Of a stretch of 44,327 bases of DNA, positions 15,360 through 23,427 are shown piece after piece. Each line of letters starts with the position of its first letter. Position 1 is the stretch's first letter. The notes under the pieces are model-generated. The model made no database searches, was not told the DNA's origin, and saw only the letters and a program-made list of their open reading frames with translations. This DNA is from JACDER01 sp036394915 (lineage in GTDB: Bacteria; Actinomycetota; Thermoleophilia; Gaiellales; Gaiellaceae): positions 1-44,327 of the forward strand of contig DASWEE010000058.1 in assembly GCA_036394915.1 (NCBI GenBank), given 5' to 3'. The translations under genes were made by a program, and so were the position numbers.

Positions 15360-16360
15360 ACCGTCCATTCCATCAAAGCTGAGCCCCATGTGAGGCCCGC
15401 ACCCATCCCGGTCATGAGCACGAGACCGCCCTTCTGAAGCCGTCCTTCGGCTTCCGCGTCGGCAAGTGCCAGCGGGATCGAGCCGGAAGACGTGTTGCCG
15501 TAACGGTCGACGTTGATCACTACTTTATCGTCCGGGATCCCGAGCTTCCGGACGGCATGGTCGATGATCCTGACGTTTGCCTGGTGTGGGATATAGACGT
15601 CCACGTCGTCGATCGTCTTGCCGCCTTCAGCGAGTACGCTCTCCGCCGACGAGACTAATACCCGCGTAGCGAACTTGAACACCTCGCGGCCGTTCATCTT
15701 GGCGAAGTGCTGACCGTCCGCCACCGTCTCAGCGGTCGCGGGCGCTCGGGAGCCGCCGGCGGGCATGTACAGCTGCGGCCCGCCCGAGCCGTCCGCGCCG
15801 AGCTCGAAGGCGAGGAAACCGCCTGCGTCGACCGCCTCGAGCACGACTGCGCCGGCTCCGTCACCGAAGAGGACGCACGTGCCGCGGTCGGTCCAATCGA
15901 GGATCTTCGAGAGCACGTCCCCGCCGATCACGAGCGCGCGGTGGGCGAGCCCGCCGGAGAGCATCCCGTAGGCCTGCGCAAGCGCATACATGAAGCCCGT
16001 GCAGCCGGCCGAGAGGTCGTAGGCACCGGCTTGGCCTGCGCCTAGCTGGTCTGCGAGGATGGCCGCGGTCGAGGGGAAGGCCATATCCGGAGTCACGGTC
16101 GCGACGATCAGGAGATCGATCGAAGCGGGCTCGACGCCGGCTTTGCCGAGTGCCTGCTCGGCCGCCGGGCGACAGAGATCGGACAGTGCCTGCTCGGGAG
16201 CGGCGATGCGGCGCTCCCGGATGCCGGTGCGCTCGACAATCCACTCGTCCGAGGTGTCCACCATCTGCGACAGCTCGTCGTTCGTGAGCACGCGCTCGGG
16301 GACGTACGAGCCGATGCCGGTGATCGACGCATGGAAGCCGCTGGGAGCCGACCCGATCAC
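15356..16360 (-). CDS. fabH: beta-ketoacyl-ACP synthase III
   Basis: The 334-residue FabH starts chain building by condensing acyl-CoA with malonyl-ACP. The triad is Cys in LSAGCTGFMYAL, His in YIPHQANVRI and Asn in YGNTSSGSIPLAL. The start is a GTG overlapping the fabZ stop (GTGA), about ten residues before the conserved ITGIGSYVPERVLTNDEL. In-frame codons further upstream belong to the fabZ reading region and look like noise. Whether it prefers acetyl-CoA or branched primers cannot be read from sequence alone. Confidence 0.96.
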   Translation of the reverse strand: MIGSAPSGFHASITGIGSYVPERVLTNDELSQMVDTSDEWIVERTGIRERRIAAPEQALSDLCRPAAEQALGKAGVEPASIDLLIVATVTPDMAFPSTAAILADQLGAGQAGAYDLSAGCTGFMYALAQAYGMLSGGLAHRALVIGGDVLSKILDWTDRGTCVLFGDGAGAVVLEAVDAGGFLAFELGADGSGGPQLYMPAGGSRAPATAETVADGQHFAKMNGREVFKFATRVLVSSAESVLAEGGKTIDDVDVYIPHQANVRIIDHAVRKLGIPDDKVVINVDRYGNTSSGSIPLALADAEAEGRLQKGGLVLMTGMGAGLTWGSALMEWTV

Positions 16361-16797
16361 CGCTCGACTGCGAAGGTCAACGTCCCGCGGGCAGCGAGCT
16401 CGCCGCCGACGCGGGCCTCGGCCTTGCCGCGCCCGATGGGGCCGCGGACTCGCTCGAGCGTGCAGGTGAGCTGGAGCTCGTCCCCCGGCTCGACGATGCG
16501 CTTGAAACGGCAGTCGTCGATCCCGGCGAAGTAGGCGATCTTGCCGCGGTTCTCGTCCTGCGAAAGCACGGCAACCGCGCCGGTCTGGGCCATCGCTTCG
16601 ACGATCAGGACGCCCGGCATCACGGGTCGCCCGGGAAAATGCCCCGGCAGATACCACTCGTCTTCCCGGACGAGCTTACGCGCGACCACCCGTTTGCCCG
16701 GCTCGAGCTCGAGCACCTCGTCGATGAGCAGAAACGGCTCTCGATGGGGCAGGATCGCCTCGATCTGGGACCGTCCGAAGGGAGCGTGGGCCTCCAC
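16357..16797 (-). CDS. fabZ: 3-hydroxyacyl-ACP dehydratase
   Basis: The 146-residue FabZ removes water from 3-hydroxyacyl-ACP. The hot-dog fold signature is clear: ILPHREPFLLIDEV near the start and the catalytic His and Glu in GHFPGRPVMPGVLIVEAMAQ. It is the first gene of the minus-strand fatty-acid operon. The GTG start at 16797 is exactly 6 bp downstream of a TAGACT -10 box, the arrangement expected for a leaderless transcript. It overlaps fabH by GTGA. Confidence 0.95.
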   Translation of the reverse strand: MEAHAPFGRSQIEAILPHREPFLLIDEVLELEPGKRVVARKLVREDEWYLPGHFPGRPVMPGVLIVEAMAQTGAVAVLSQDENRGKIAYFAGIDDCRFKRIVEPGDELQLTCTLERVRGPIGRGKAEARVGGELAARGTLTFAVER

Positions 16798-16799
16798 GC

Positions 16800-16812
16800 G
16801 ACTAGTCTAGTC
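16800..16812 (-). promoter_or_regulatory. fab operon -10 box inside a 13-bp palindrome
   Basis: GACTAG-T-CTAGTC is a perfect inverted repeat with a single central base. On the minus strand it contains TAGACT (16809-16804), a good actinobacterial -10 element ending 6 bp before the fabZ GTG. A repressor bound here would cover both promoter and start codon, so it is a good candidate operator for fatty-acid control. No clear -35 box is seen. Confidence 0.45.
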
Positions 16813-16874
16813 AGCCGCCTCGCGGCCCAGATCCAGTCGGGTCGCCTCTGCGCGGTGGTAGACTCGATTCGGCT

Positions 16875-18188
16875 GTGAAAACGCGTTTCGTGCGGGGGTT
16901 TTCCGCGCTCGTAGCAGCGTCGGCCGTTCTCCTCTTGCTCGCATCGTCCGCCGCGGCGCAGGACCGGCCACGCGTGCTCGCCGTCCACTTCTCCCTCGAC
17001 ATCAATCCGGTCTCGCAGGACTACGTCAACCACCAGATCGACCGCGCAAACAAGGACGGCTACAGCGCGGTCGTCATCCTGCTCGACACGCCGGGCGGGC
17101 TCTCGACCTCGATGGAGAAGATCTACGAGAAGGAGCTCGTGTCCAAGGTCCCGGTGATCGTCTACGTCTCGCCGCCGGGCGCGGGAGCAGCATCCGCCGG
17201 CGTCTTCGTCGCCGAGGCCGCCGACGTGCTCGCGATGGCGCCCGCGACCAACATCGGCTCCTCGACCCCGATCAACCAGAGCGGCGGCAACCTCGGCAGC
17301 GACCTGCGCCGCAAGGTGATCAATCACTTCGCCGCCAAGCTGCGCACGCTCGCAGCGACCAACGGACGCAACGGCGACTGGGCGGCTTCGGCGGTGCGAA
17401 AGGCGTCGAACCTGACCGTCGACCAGGCGCTGAAGATCCACGTGATCGACGTGAAGGCCACGGATCTCCCGACCTTGCTGGACAAGCTCGACGGCCGCGT
17501 CACCTTCCGGAGGCACATCCGCCTCCACACCGCGAACGCCGAGATCGTCTCCGCGAGCCCGGGTTTCTTCGCCCGGCTCCTGAACGTCCTGATCGACCCC
17601 AACATCATCACGCTGCTCTTCCTGGCCGGGCTCGCCGGGATCGGCTACGAGATCTTCCACCCGGGGGTGGTGCTGCCCGGCGCGCTCGGGGCGGTGTCGC
17701 TCGTGACGGCGCTGTTCGGATTCTCGATCCTGCCGATCAGCTGGGCCGGGCTTGTCCTGCTCCTGCTCGGTGTCGCACTGCTCCTGATCGACGTCCACGT
17801 GACGAGTCACGGTGCGCTCACCGTCGCCGGCCTGATCAGCCTCGCCGTCGGGGCGATCATGCTGTTCCGAAACGCGCCCTCCCCCTACCACACGAACTTA
17901 CCGCTCGTGATCTCGGTCTCCGTCGCGCTCGGTCTTCTCTGGGCGTTCGCGATCACGAAGGCCGTCCAGGTGCGCCGAAAACCCGTCAGCGTCGGCCCGC
18001 AGACGATCGTGGGAGAGATCGGCGAGGTCCGCGGCGGGGGGCTCGTGTTCGTCAACGGCGAGCTCTGGAAGGCCCGGATCTCGAACGGCGAAGCTCTCCG
18101 CCCGGGCTCGCGGGTCCGGGTCGAAGCGGTCGATCCCGCACTCGTCCTGGACGTCCGCCCGGTCGACGAGCCCGCCTCCGTCTCATAG
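16875..18188 (+). CDS. NfeD-type membrane serine protease (ClpP class)
   Basis: The 437-residue protein has a signal peptide (about 1-28, ending SSAAAQ), a ClpP-like protease domain (about 33-230) with the Ser/Lys dyad S107 in GAGAASAGVF and K147 in DLRRKVINHF, then four to five transmembrane helices (about 240-365) and a C-terminal OB-fold NfeD domain (about 375-430, VGEIGEVRGGGLVFVNGELW). Family members cleave stomatin-type partners at the membrane; fittingly the next gene encodes a slipin. GTG start at 16875. Upstream TAGACT (16859-16864) could be its -10 box. Complete and normal in length. Confidence 0.92.
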   Translation: MKTRFVRGFSALVAASAVLLLLASSAAAQDRPRVLAVHFSLDINPVSQDYVNHQIDRANKDGYSAVVILLDTPGGLSTSMEKIYEKELVSKVPVIVYVSPPGAGAASAGVFVAEAADVLAMAPATNIGSSTPINQSGGNLGSDLRRKVINHFAAKLRTLAATNGRNGDWAASAVRKASNLTVDQALKIHVIDVKATDLPTLLDKLDGRVTFRRHIRLHTANAEIVSASPGFFARLLNVLIDPNIITLLFLAGLAGIGYEIFHPGVVLPGALGAVSLVTALFGFSILPISWAGLVLLLLGVALLLIDVHVTSHGALTVAGLISLAVGAIMLFRNAPSPYHTNLPLVISVSVALGLLWAFAITKAVQVRRKPVSVGPQTIVGEIGEVRGGGLVFVNGELWKARISNGEALRPGSRVRVEAVDPALVLDVRPVDEPASVS

Positions 18189-18219
18189 GATCGTGCCAAT
18201 CCCGCCGAAAGGAACCAGC

Positions 18220-18999
18220 ATGACTGCCGCACTCGTCGTCGTCGTCGTCCTCGTTTTCCTCGTCGTCCTGTTCCTGATGTCCGCGATCAAGGTCGCCCGC
18301 GAGTACGAGCGCGGGATCATCTTCCGCCTCGGCCGCCTCCTGCCCGAGCCCAAAGGGCCGGGCCTCTTCCTCCTGATCCCGATCGTCGACCGGATGGTGA
18401 AGGTCGACCTCCGGACGATCACGCTCAACATCCCACCCCAGGAAGTGATCACGAAGGACAACGTGCCCGCGCGCGTCAACGCTGTCGCGTACTTCCGGAT
18501 CGTCGAGCCGAAGGCAGCGATCGTCCAGGTCGAGAACTTCATGGTCGCGACCCTGCAGATCGCCCAGACGACGCTCCGGGCGGTGCTGGGCCAGCACGTC
18601 CTCGATGAGCTCCTGTCAGAGCGCGAGAAGATCAACGCGATCCTGCAGGAGATCATCGACTCGGCAACCTCCCCGTGGGGGATCAAGGTCTCGATCGTCG
18701 AGGTCAAGGACGTGGAGATCCCAAGCGGGATGCAGCGCGCGATGGCGCGCCAGGCGGAGGCCGAGCGCGAGCGGCGTGCCAAGGTGATCAACGCCGAGGG
18801 CGAATACCAGGCCTCCGAGCGGCTGAAGGACGCGGCGCTCGTGATCGAGGAGCACCCGATCGCGCTCCAGCTCCGCTATCTGCAGACGCTGCTCGAGATC
18901 GGGTCGGCGAACGCGACCACGATCGTCTTCCCGGCACCGATCGAGCTGATCAAGCCGTTCCTACAGGGAGTCGGGGCGGGAGACAAGGGAGCGAGCTGA
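18220..18999 (+). CDS. slipin / stomatin-like SPFH protein
   Basis: The 259-residue protein has one N-terminal transmembrane helix (about 4-24, very valine-rich) and an SPFH/Band 7 domain (REYERGIIFRLGRLL, VDLRTITLNIPPQEVITKDNV), followed by an alanine/glutamate-rich coiled coil (MQRAMARQAEAERERRAKVI). It would form membrane-associated oligomeric scaffolds. ATG at 18220 is preferred over an upstream GTG (18193) because GAAAGGA lies 7 bases before it. Pairing with the NfeD protease is the conserved arrangement. TAGGAT at 18186-18191 could give it its own promoter. Its stop codon overlaps the next start as CTGA. Confidence 0.92.
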   Translation: MTAALVVVVVLVFLVVLFLMSAIKVAREYERGIIFRLGRLLPEPKGPGLFLLIPIVDRMVKVDLRTITLNIPPQEVITKDNVPARVNAVAYFRIVEPKAAIVQVENFMVATLQIAQTTLRAVLGQHVLDELLSEREKINAILQEIIDSATSPWGIKVSIVEVKDVEIPSGMQRAMARQAEAERERRAKVINAEGEYQASERLKDAALVIEEHPIALQLRYLQTLLEIGSANATTIVFPAPIELIKPFLQGVGAGDKGAS

Positions 19000-19823
19000 C
19001 GGCGGAGCTTCGCCGCGACCCGATCTCGGGACGGATCGTCGCCATCGCACCCGGCCGGGCTCACCGGCCCGGCGCGGGACGTGCGCAGATCGAGCCCGTC
19101 ACCCAGGAGGAGCTCGACGAGTGCCCGTTCTGCGCCGGCCGCGAGGATCGGACGCCTCCGGAGACGCTTCGACTGACGGCGGACGGCGACTGGACAGCGC
19201 GGGTTGTCCCGAACCTTTATCCCGCCGTCGAGCGGCAGGAGGTGGTCATCCACTCGCCGCGACACGTGCGTTCCTTCGCCGAGCTGACCGACGACGAGAT
19301 CGACGCCGTGACGGGCGCGTGGCTCCAGCGCGCGGCCACCGGACCTGGAGAGGGCTTCCCCTATGTTCTGCCGCTGATCAACGAAGGCCGCGCGGCAGGA
19401 TCGAGCCTCCCGCACTCCCACTCGCAACTCGTCTTCCTGAGAGAAGCTCCTCCTGCCGTTCGCGACGAGGTGGCAGGCGGCGTTCGCGAGATCCTTGGTG
19501 CTCATGAGCTCGTCATCTCCGAGGAGGACGGAGTCAGGGCGGTCGTCCATCCGGCCGGGCGCCTGCCGTACGAGCTCCTGATCGCAGGAGACGCGGAGGG
19601 TCTCGCGCTCAGGCCGGCGCTCCGGCTTCTCCGCGACGCGATCGCACGACTCCGTTCGGTCGAGGGGCCGGTGCCGTGGAACGCCTGGCTGCACGGCGGC
19701 CCCTATGGGCACATCGAGGTCGTCCCACGGCTGGCGGTGATGGCCGGGCTCGAGCTCGGCGCCGGGATCTACGTCAACTCACTGGACCCGAGCGAGGCGG
19801 CTGCGCGGTTGCGGGCGGCGTGA
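18996..19823 (+). CDS. GalT-like galactose-1-phosphate uridylyltransferase family protein (CTG start)
   Basis: The 275-residue protein belongs to the GalT branch of the HIT superfamily, transferring nucleotidyl groups between sugar phosphates. It shows the first zinc-site cysteines C43 and C46 (ECPFCAGRE), the segment RVVPNLYPAV, and the active site SLPHSHSQ with histidines 140 and 142; the nucleophile is normally the second His. Homology begins at ELRRDPISGR, and no ATG/GTG/TTG occurs nearby in frame, so I use the CTG at 18996 that overlaps the slipin stop as CTGA with AAGGGAG five bases before. At 275 residues it is shorter than classic GalT (about 345). Its 3' end overlaps the convergent kinase gene by 50 bp. 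Confidence 0.8.
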   Translation: MTAELRRDPISGRIVAIAPGRAHRPGAGRAQIEPVTQEELDECPFCAGREDRTPPETLRLTADGDWTARVVPNLYPAVERQEVVIHSPRHVRSFAELTDDEIDAVTGAWLQRAATGPGEGFPYVLPLINEGRAAGSSLPHSHSQLVFLREAPPAVRDEVAGGVREILGAHELVISEEDGVRAVVHPAGRLPYELLIAGDAEGLALRPALRLLRDAIARLRSVEGPVPWNAWLHGGPYGHIEVVPRLAVMAGLELGAGIYVNSLDPSEAAARLRAA

Positions 19824-20775
19824 CCTGCCAGCCCCGCCAGGCCTCGGGGTCGAGTAGGAGGCGAAACGACCACGCGAGCTCATCGGGATCGTCCTCCCAG
19901 GACATGTTCTCCGCGCGGAGAGCAACGCGTGAGATCTGGCCGACTCTGCGGGCAGGCTCCGCCAGGGCCTCGAGCTCCGCCCGCAGCGCGAAACGCGTGA
20001 ACGGTTCGAGATAGGCATCGCGGATCCGCTTCGTCTCAGGCGAACCGAGAGGCAGCTCGTGCCTGATCTCGATCACCCGCTGCGTGACCGCCAGGGTGAA
20101 GAACGGGTGTGAGACGCACGAGTCTCCCCAGTCGAGAAAGCGGTACGTCCCGTCGGTCAGGAAGATGCTTCCGTCCGTGAAGTCGTCGTTGTTGATCGTC
20201 TCGGGAACCGGAGCCGACGCGAGCAGCTCGCACACCCGCGTGACCTCGGGAACGAGCCGGAGCAGTTCGGCGTACTCATCCGGCGTCTGCCCTTCGGCGG
20301 GCTCGTCGATCAGCCCTTCGTAGGCCGCCGGCAACACGGACGAGCGTCGGTCGAACGCCCCGGCAGCGCGGAGCTCGTCCGCGTCGGGCGCCGCCTCGAT
20401 CTGCAGCTCGGCGTAGAGCGGAAGCGCCTCGATCCAGTACCGGATGTCCCGATCGCGCTCGAGGACCGCGCTGAGCTGCTCGCCGCCATCCGGCATCAGC
20501 ATCCGGCCGCGCTCGTCCGAGAACGCCACCTCGGTCACCAGCTCGGGCCGCCGGCGCGCCAGGAGCTCGATCAGCCGCACCTCGTGCGCGAGCGACGGCT
20601 GGGCCTCCTTGAAGAACATGGCTCCCGAGCGGGTGGGAACGCGAAGCACCGCTGCCCACGGGGCGATCCGGGCGTCCTCGATCGGCCCGGTGGGTTCGAC
20701 CCGTGACCGGATCCACTCCTCGGCCTCCCGCCGCCAGGCGGGGTCGCTCCAGCGAAGGTCAGGCTTGCTCGACAG
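19774..20775 (-). CDS. APH-fold phosphotransferase (aminoglycoside/small-molecule kinase family), start uncertain
   Basis: This is a protein-kinase-like phosphotransferase. Visible are the nucleotide-lobe lysine region AMFFKEAQPS, the modified catalytic loop INNDDFTDGSIF (Asp near 196 followed by a polar residue in place of Asn) and the metal-binding FLDWGD (near 216). The first canonical start, GTG at 20649, would remove the segment WSDPAWRREAEEWIRSRV, which looks like a genuine family N-terminus. No ATG, GTG or TTG lies upstream in frame, so I extend to CTG 20775, inside the gyrA end; CTT at 20757 is also possible. The real start is unresolved. Substrate unknown; resistance should not be inferred from the fold. 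Confidence 0.72.
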   Translation of the reverse strand: MSSKPDLRWSDPAWRREAEEWIRSRVEPTGPIEDARIAPWAAVLRVPTRSGAMFFKEAQPSLAHEVRLIELLARRRPELVTEVAFSDERGRMLMPDGGEQLSAVLERDRDIRYWIEALPLYAELQIEAAPDADELRAAGAFDRRSSVLPAAYEGLIDEPAEGQTPDEYAELLRLVPEVTRVCELLASAPVPETINNDDFTDGSIFLTDGTYRFLDWGDSCVSHPFFTLAVTQRVIEIRHELPLGSPETKRIRDAYLEPFTRFALRAELEALAEPARRVGQISRVALRAENMSWEDDPDELAWSFRLLLDPEAWRGWQVTPPATAQPPRSGPVS

Positions 20776-23272
20776 GAGCCGGAGTCTCGACCTCGGCCGG
20801 GGCCTCTTCCTCGTCCGACTCGACCACCGGAGCCAGCGCCGACACGGTCTCGCCCTCGCGCAGCCGCATCACGATCACGCCCTGCGTCGAGCGGCCCGCC
20901 CGGCGAATGCCGTCAACCGGCATCTTGATAACGGTGCCGCCGGTCGAGATCAGCATTACCTGGTAGCCGTCGCGAACGACGCGTGCGCCGGCGAGCTGGC
21001 CTCTGGCCTCCGTCAGCTGCACGGTCTTGACGCCGAGCCCGCCACGGCCCTTGCACGGGTACTGCGCGATCGGTGTGCGCTTGCCGTACCCGTTCTCGGT
21101 CACGACCAGGAGGTCCGCGTCGGGCTGGGCGATCCGAGCCGCGATCACCTCGTCGCCCTTGCGGAGCTTCATCCCGCGGACGCCTTCCGTTGCCCTCCCC
21201 ATCGGCCGGGCCTCGCGCTCGTGGAAGCGAATCGCCTGACCTTTGCGGGAGACGACGATGATGTCGTCGTCCCCGGTCGAGTGCATGACGTCGACGAGCT
21301 CGTCGTCCTCCCGAAGCTTGATCGCGATGATCCCATCCGCCTTCAGCGGCGTGTTGTACTCCTCGAAGCGAGTCTTCTTGACGACGCCGTTCCGTGTCGC
21401 GAGCACGAGGTACTCGGCCTCGGTGAAATCGCGCGTTGCGATCACAGCGCGGACCTTCTCTTCCTGCGTGAGCGGAAGCAGGTTCACGATCGCGCGGCCC
21501 TTCGACTGCCGTGAGCCGAGCGGAAGCTCGTGCACCTTCAGCCGGTAGACCTTGCCGACGGTGGTGAAGAAGAGGACGTAGTCGTGCGTCGAGGCGACGA
21601 ACAGGTGCTCGATGTAGTCGTCCTCCTTCAGGTCCATCCCCATTACGCCGATCCCGCCCCGCCGCTGCTCCCGGTACGTCGTCACGGGCAGGCGCTTGAT
21701 GTAGCCCGAGCGGGTGATCGCGATCACCATGTCCTCCTCGGCGATCAGATCCTCGAGCTCGAGCTCTTCTTCGGCGGCGACAATCTCCGTCCGCCGGTCG
21801 TCGGTGCGACCGTACGTCTGCTTGATCTCCAGCAGCTCCTCACGGACGATCCCGTCGATGCGGGCCTCGTCGCCGAGGATCGCCCGCAGCTCGGCGACCC
21901 GCTCCTCCACGTCCTTGTACTCCTCCTCGATCCGCCGCCGCTCGAGCCCGGTCAGCCGCTGGAGCCGCAGGTCGAGGATCGCCTGCGCCTGGATCTCGGA
22001 GAGTCCGAAGGTCTCCATCAGCCCGCTCCGAGCCTCATCGGCGTCGTCGGACGCGCGGATCAACGCGATCACCGCGTCGAGGTTCTCGAGCGCCTTCAGA
22101 TAGCCCTCGAGGACGTGCGCCCGCTCCTGCGCACGGCGCAGCTCGTGCTTCGACCGGCGCGTGACGATCTCGCGCTGGTACTCGAGGTAGTGCCGGATCA
22201 GCTCGAGCAGGCTGAGCGTGCGCGGGACGCCGTCGACGAGCGCGACCGCGTTGTATCCGAAGGTCGTCTGCAGCGCGGTGTGCTTGAACAGCTTGTTCAG
22301 GATGACCTGCGGGACAGCCTCGCGCTTCAGCTCGACCTGGATCCGCATCCCCGACTTGTCCGAATGGTCGACGACGTCGCTGATCTCCGGGAGGACCTTG
22401 TCCCCGTACAGGTCGGCGATCTTCTTGATCACGCCGGCGTCGCCGCCCTTCTTGACCCCGTATGGAAGCTCGGTGATCACGATCGCCGTCTTGCCGCCGC
22501 GCAGCTCCTCGATGTGGGCGCGCGCGCGGACGACGATGCGGCCGCGCCCGGAGCGGTAGGCGTCGCGGATCCCGGTGCGGCCGACGATGATCGCGCCGGT
22601 CGGGAAGTCGGGGCCCTTGATGTAGCGGTTCAGCCGCTCGACGTCGATGTCCGGGTCGTCGATCATCGCGATCACAGCGTCGACGGTCTCACTCAGGTTG
22701 TGCGGTGGGATGTTCGTCGCCATGCCGACCGCGATCCCGGCGGAGCCGTTGACGAGCAAATTCGGGAAGCGGGAGGGAAGAACGACCGGCTGCTTGCGAG
22801 TCTCGTCGTAGTTGGGGACGAAGTCGACCGTGTCTGCGTCGATCTCGCGCAGAAGCTCTGTGGCCATTCGTGACAATCGGCACTCGGTATACCTCATGGC
22901 GGCCGCCCCGTCGTCGTCGAGGTTGCCGAAGTTGCCCTGGCCGTCGACGAGCGGGTAGCGGAGCGAGAACGGCTGCGCCATCCGCACGAGCGTGTCGTAG
23001 ATGGCCGTGTCGCCGTGCGGGTGATAGGCGCCCATTACGTCGCCGACCACCCGGGCGCACTTGACCCGCCTCCGGTTCGGTTGCAAGCCGGCCTCGTGCA
23101 TCCCGAACAGGATCCGCCGGTGCACCGGCTTCAGCCCGTCGCGGACGTCCGGAAGTGCGCGACTGACGATGACGGACATCGCATAGTCGAGGAAGCTCGA
23201 GCGCATCTCCTGCTCGAGCTCGCGCGGCTCGATCCGGCCGGCTCCGAGTGGCTCTACGTCAGACACGATCAC
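20759..23272 (-). CDS. gyrA: DNA gyrase subunit A
   Basis: The 837-residue GyrA is the breakage-reunion subunit of gyrase, which introduces negative supercoils. The active-site tyrosine is in AMRYTECRLS, preceded by the quinolone-determining region GVMGAYHPHGDTAIYDTLVR-like segment. The GyrA box QRRGGIG, required for DNA wrapping, is present (EQRRGGIGVMGM), followed by the six-blade C-terminal propeller. A short acidic, proline-containing tail ends the protein (SDEEEAPAEVETPAPVEQA). GTG at 23272 is used; another GTG is two codons on. It lies 155 bp after gyrB, separated by a structured element. Confidence 0.96.
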   Translation of the reverse strand: MIVSDVEPLGAGRIEPRELEQEMRSSFLDYAMSVIVSRALPDVRDGLKPVHRRILFGMHEAGLQPNRRRVKCARVVGDVMGAYHPHGDTAIYDTLVRMAQPFSLRYPLVDGQGNFGNLDDDGAAAMRYTECRLSRMATELLREIDADTVDFVPNYDETRKQPVVLPSRFPNLLVNGSAGIAVGMATNIPPHNLSETVDAVIAMIDDPDIDVERLNRYIKGPDFPTGAIIVGRTGIRDAYRSGRGRIVVRARAHIEELRGGKTAIVITELPYGVKKGGDAGVIKKIADLYGDKVLPEISDVVDHSDKSGMRIQVELKREAVPQVILNKLFKHTALQTTFGYNAVALVDGVPRTLSLLELIRHYLEYQREIVTRRSKHELRRAQERAHVLEGYLKALENLDAVIALIRASDDADEARSGLMETFGLSEIQAQAILDLRLQRLTGLERRRIEEEYKDVEERVAELRAILGDEARIDGIVREELLEIKQTYGRTDDRRTEIVAAEEELELEDLIAEEDMVIAITRSGYIKRLPVTTYREQRRGGIGVMGMDLKEDDYIEHLFVASTHDYVLFFTTVGKVYRLKVHELPLGSRQSKGRAIVNLLPLTQEEKVRAVIATRDFTEAEYLVLATRNGVVKKTRFEEYNTPLKADGIIAIKLREDDELVDVMHSTGDDDIIVVSRKGQAIRFHEREARPMGRATEGVRGMKLRKGDEVIAARIAQPDADLLVVTENGYGKRTPIAQYPCKGRGGLGVKTVQLTEARGQLAGARVVRDGYQVMLISTGGTVIKMPVDGIRRAGRSTQGVIVMRLREGETVSALAPVVESDEEEAPAEVETPAPVEQA

Positions 23273-23289
23273 CTACCTGGCAGATCGTG

Positions 23290-23401
23290 CTCTCGGGCCG
23301 CGAAAAGCAAGCCAGGCTAGGACGCAGGGAGCGTTCGTAGCCGGAGGCTACGGGCGCGACTGAGGACGACGCATGGCGCCGCTTTGCAGCGCGCCCGAGA
23401 G
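23290..23401. repeat. structured intergenic element between gyrB and gyrA
   Basis: A 112-bp element is framed by the perfect 9-bp inverted repeat CTCTCGGGC (23290-23298) / GCCCGAGAG (23393-23401). Inside are three more hairpins: GACGC/GCGTT near 23320-23334, CGTAGCC-GGA-GGCTACG (23336-23352) and an 8-bp bulged stem GGCGC(C)GCT/AGCGCGCC (23375-23395). No reading frame fits it. It is probably a folded RNA or a small mobile or REP-like repeat; only this copy is visible in the window. Confidence 0.55.
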
Positions 23402-23427
23402 TGCGAGATGACTGATAGGGGGTCGTC

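Noticed and set aside
19774..20649. Reading the APH-fold kinase as an antibiotic-resistance gene
   Set aside because: The fold covers many small-molecule kinases and the sequence shows no residue pattern specific to aminoglycoside substrates.
21530..22873. 447-codon open frame opposite gyrA
   Set aside because: Antisense shadow of a conserved gene in high-GC DNA; no recognisable family.
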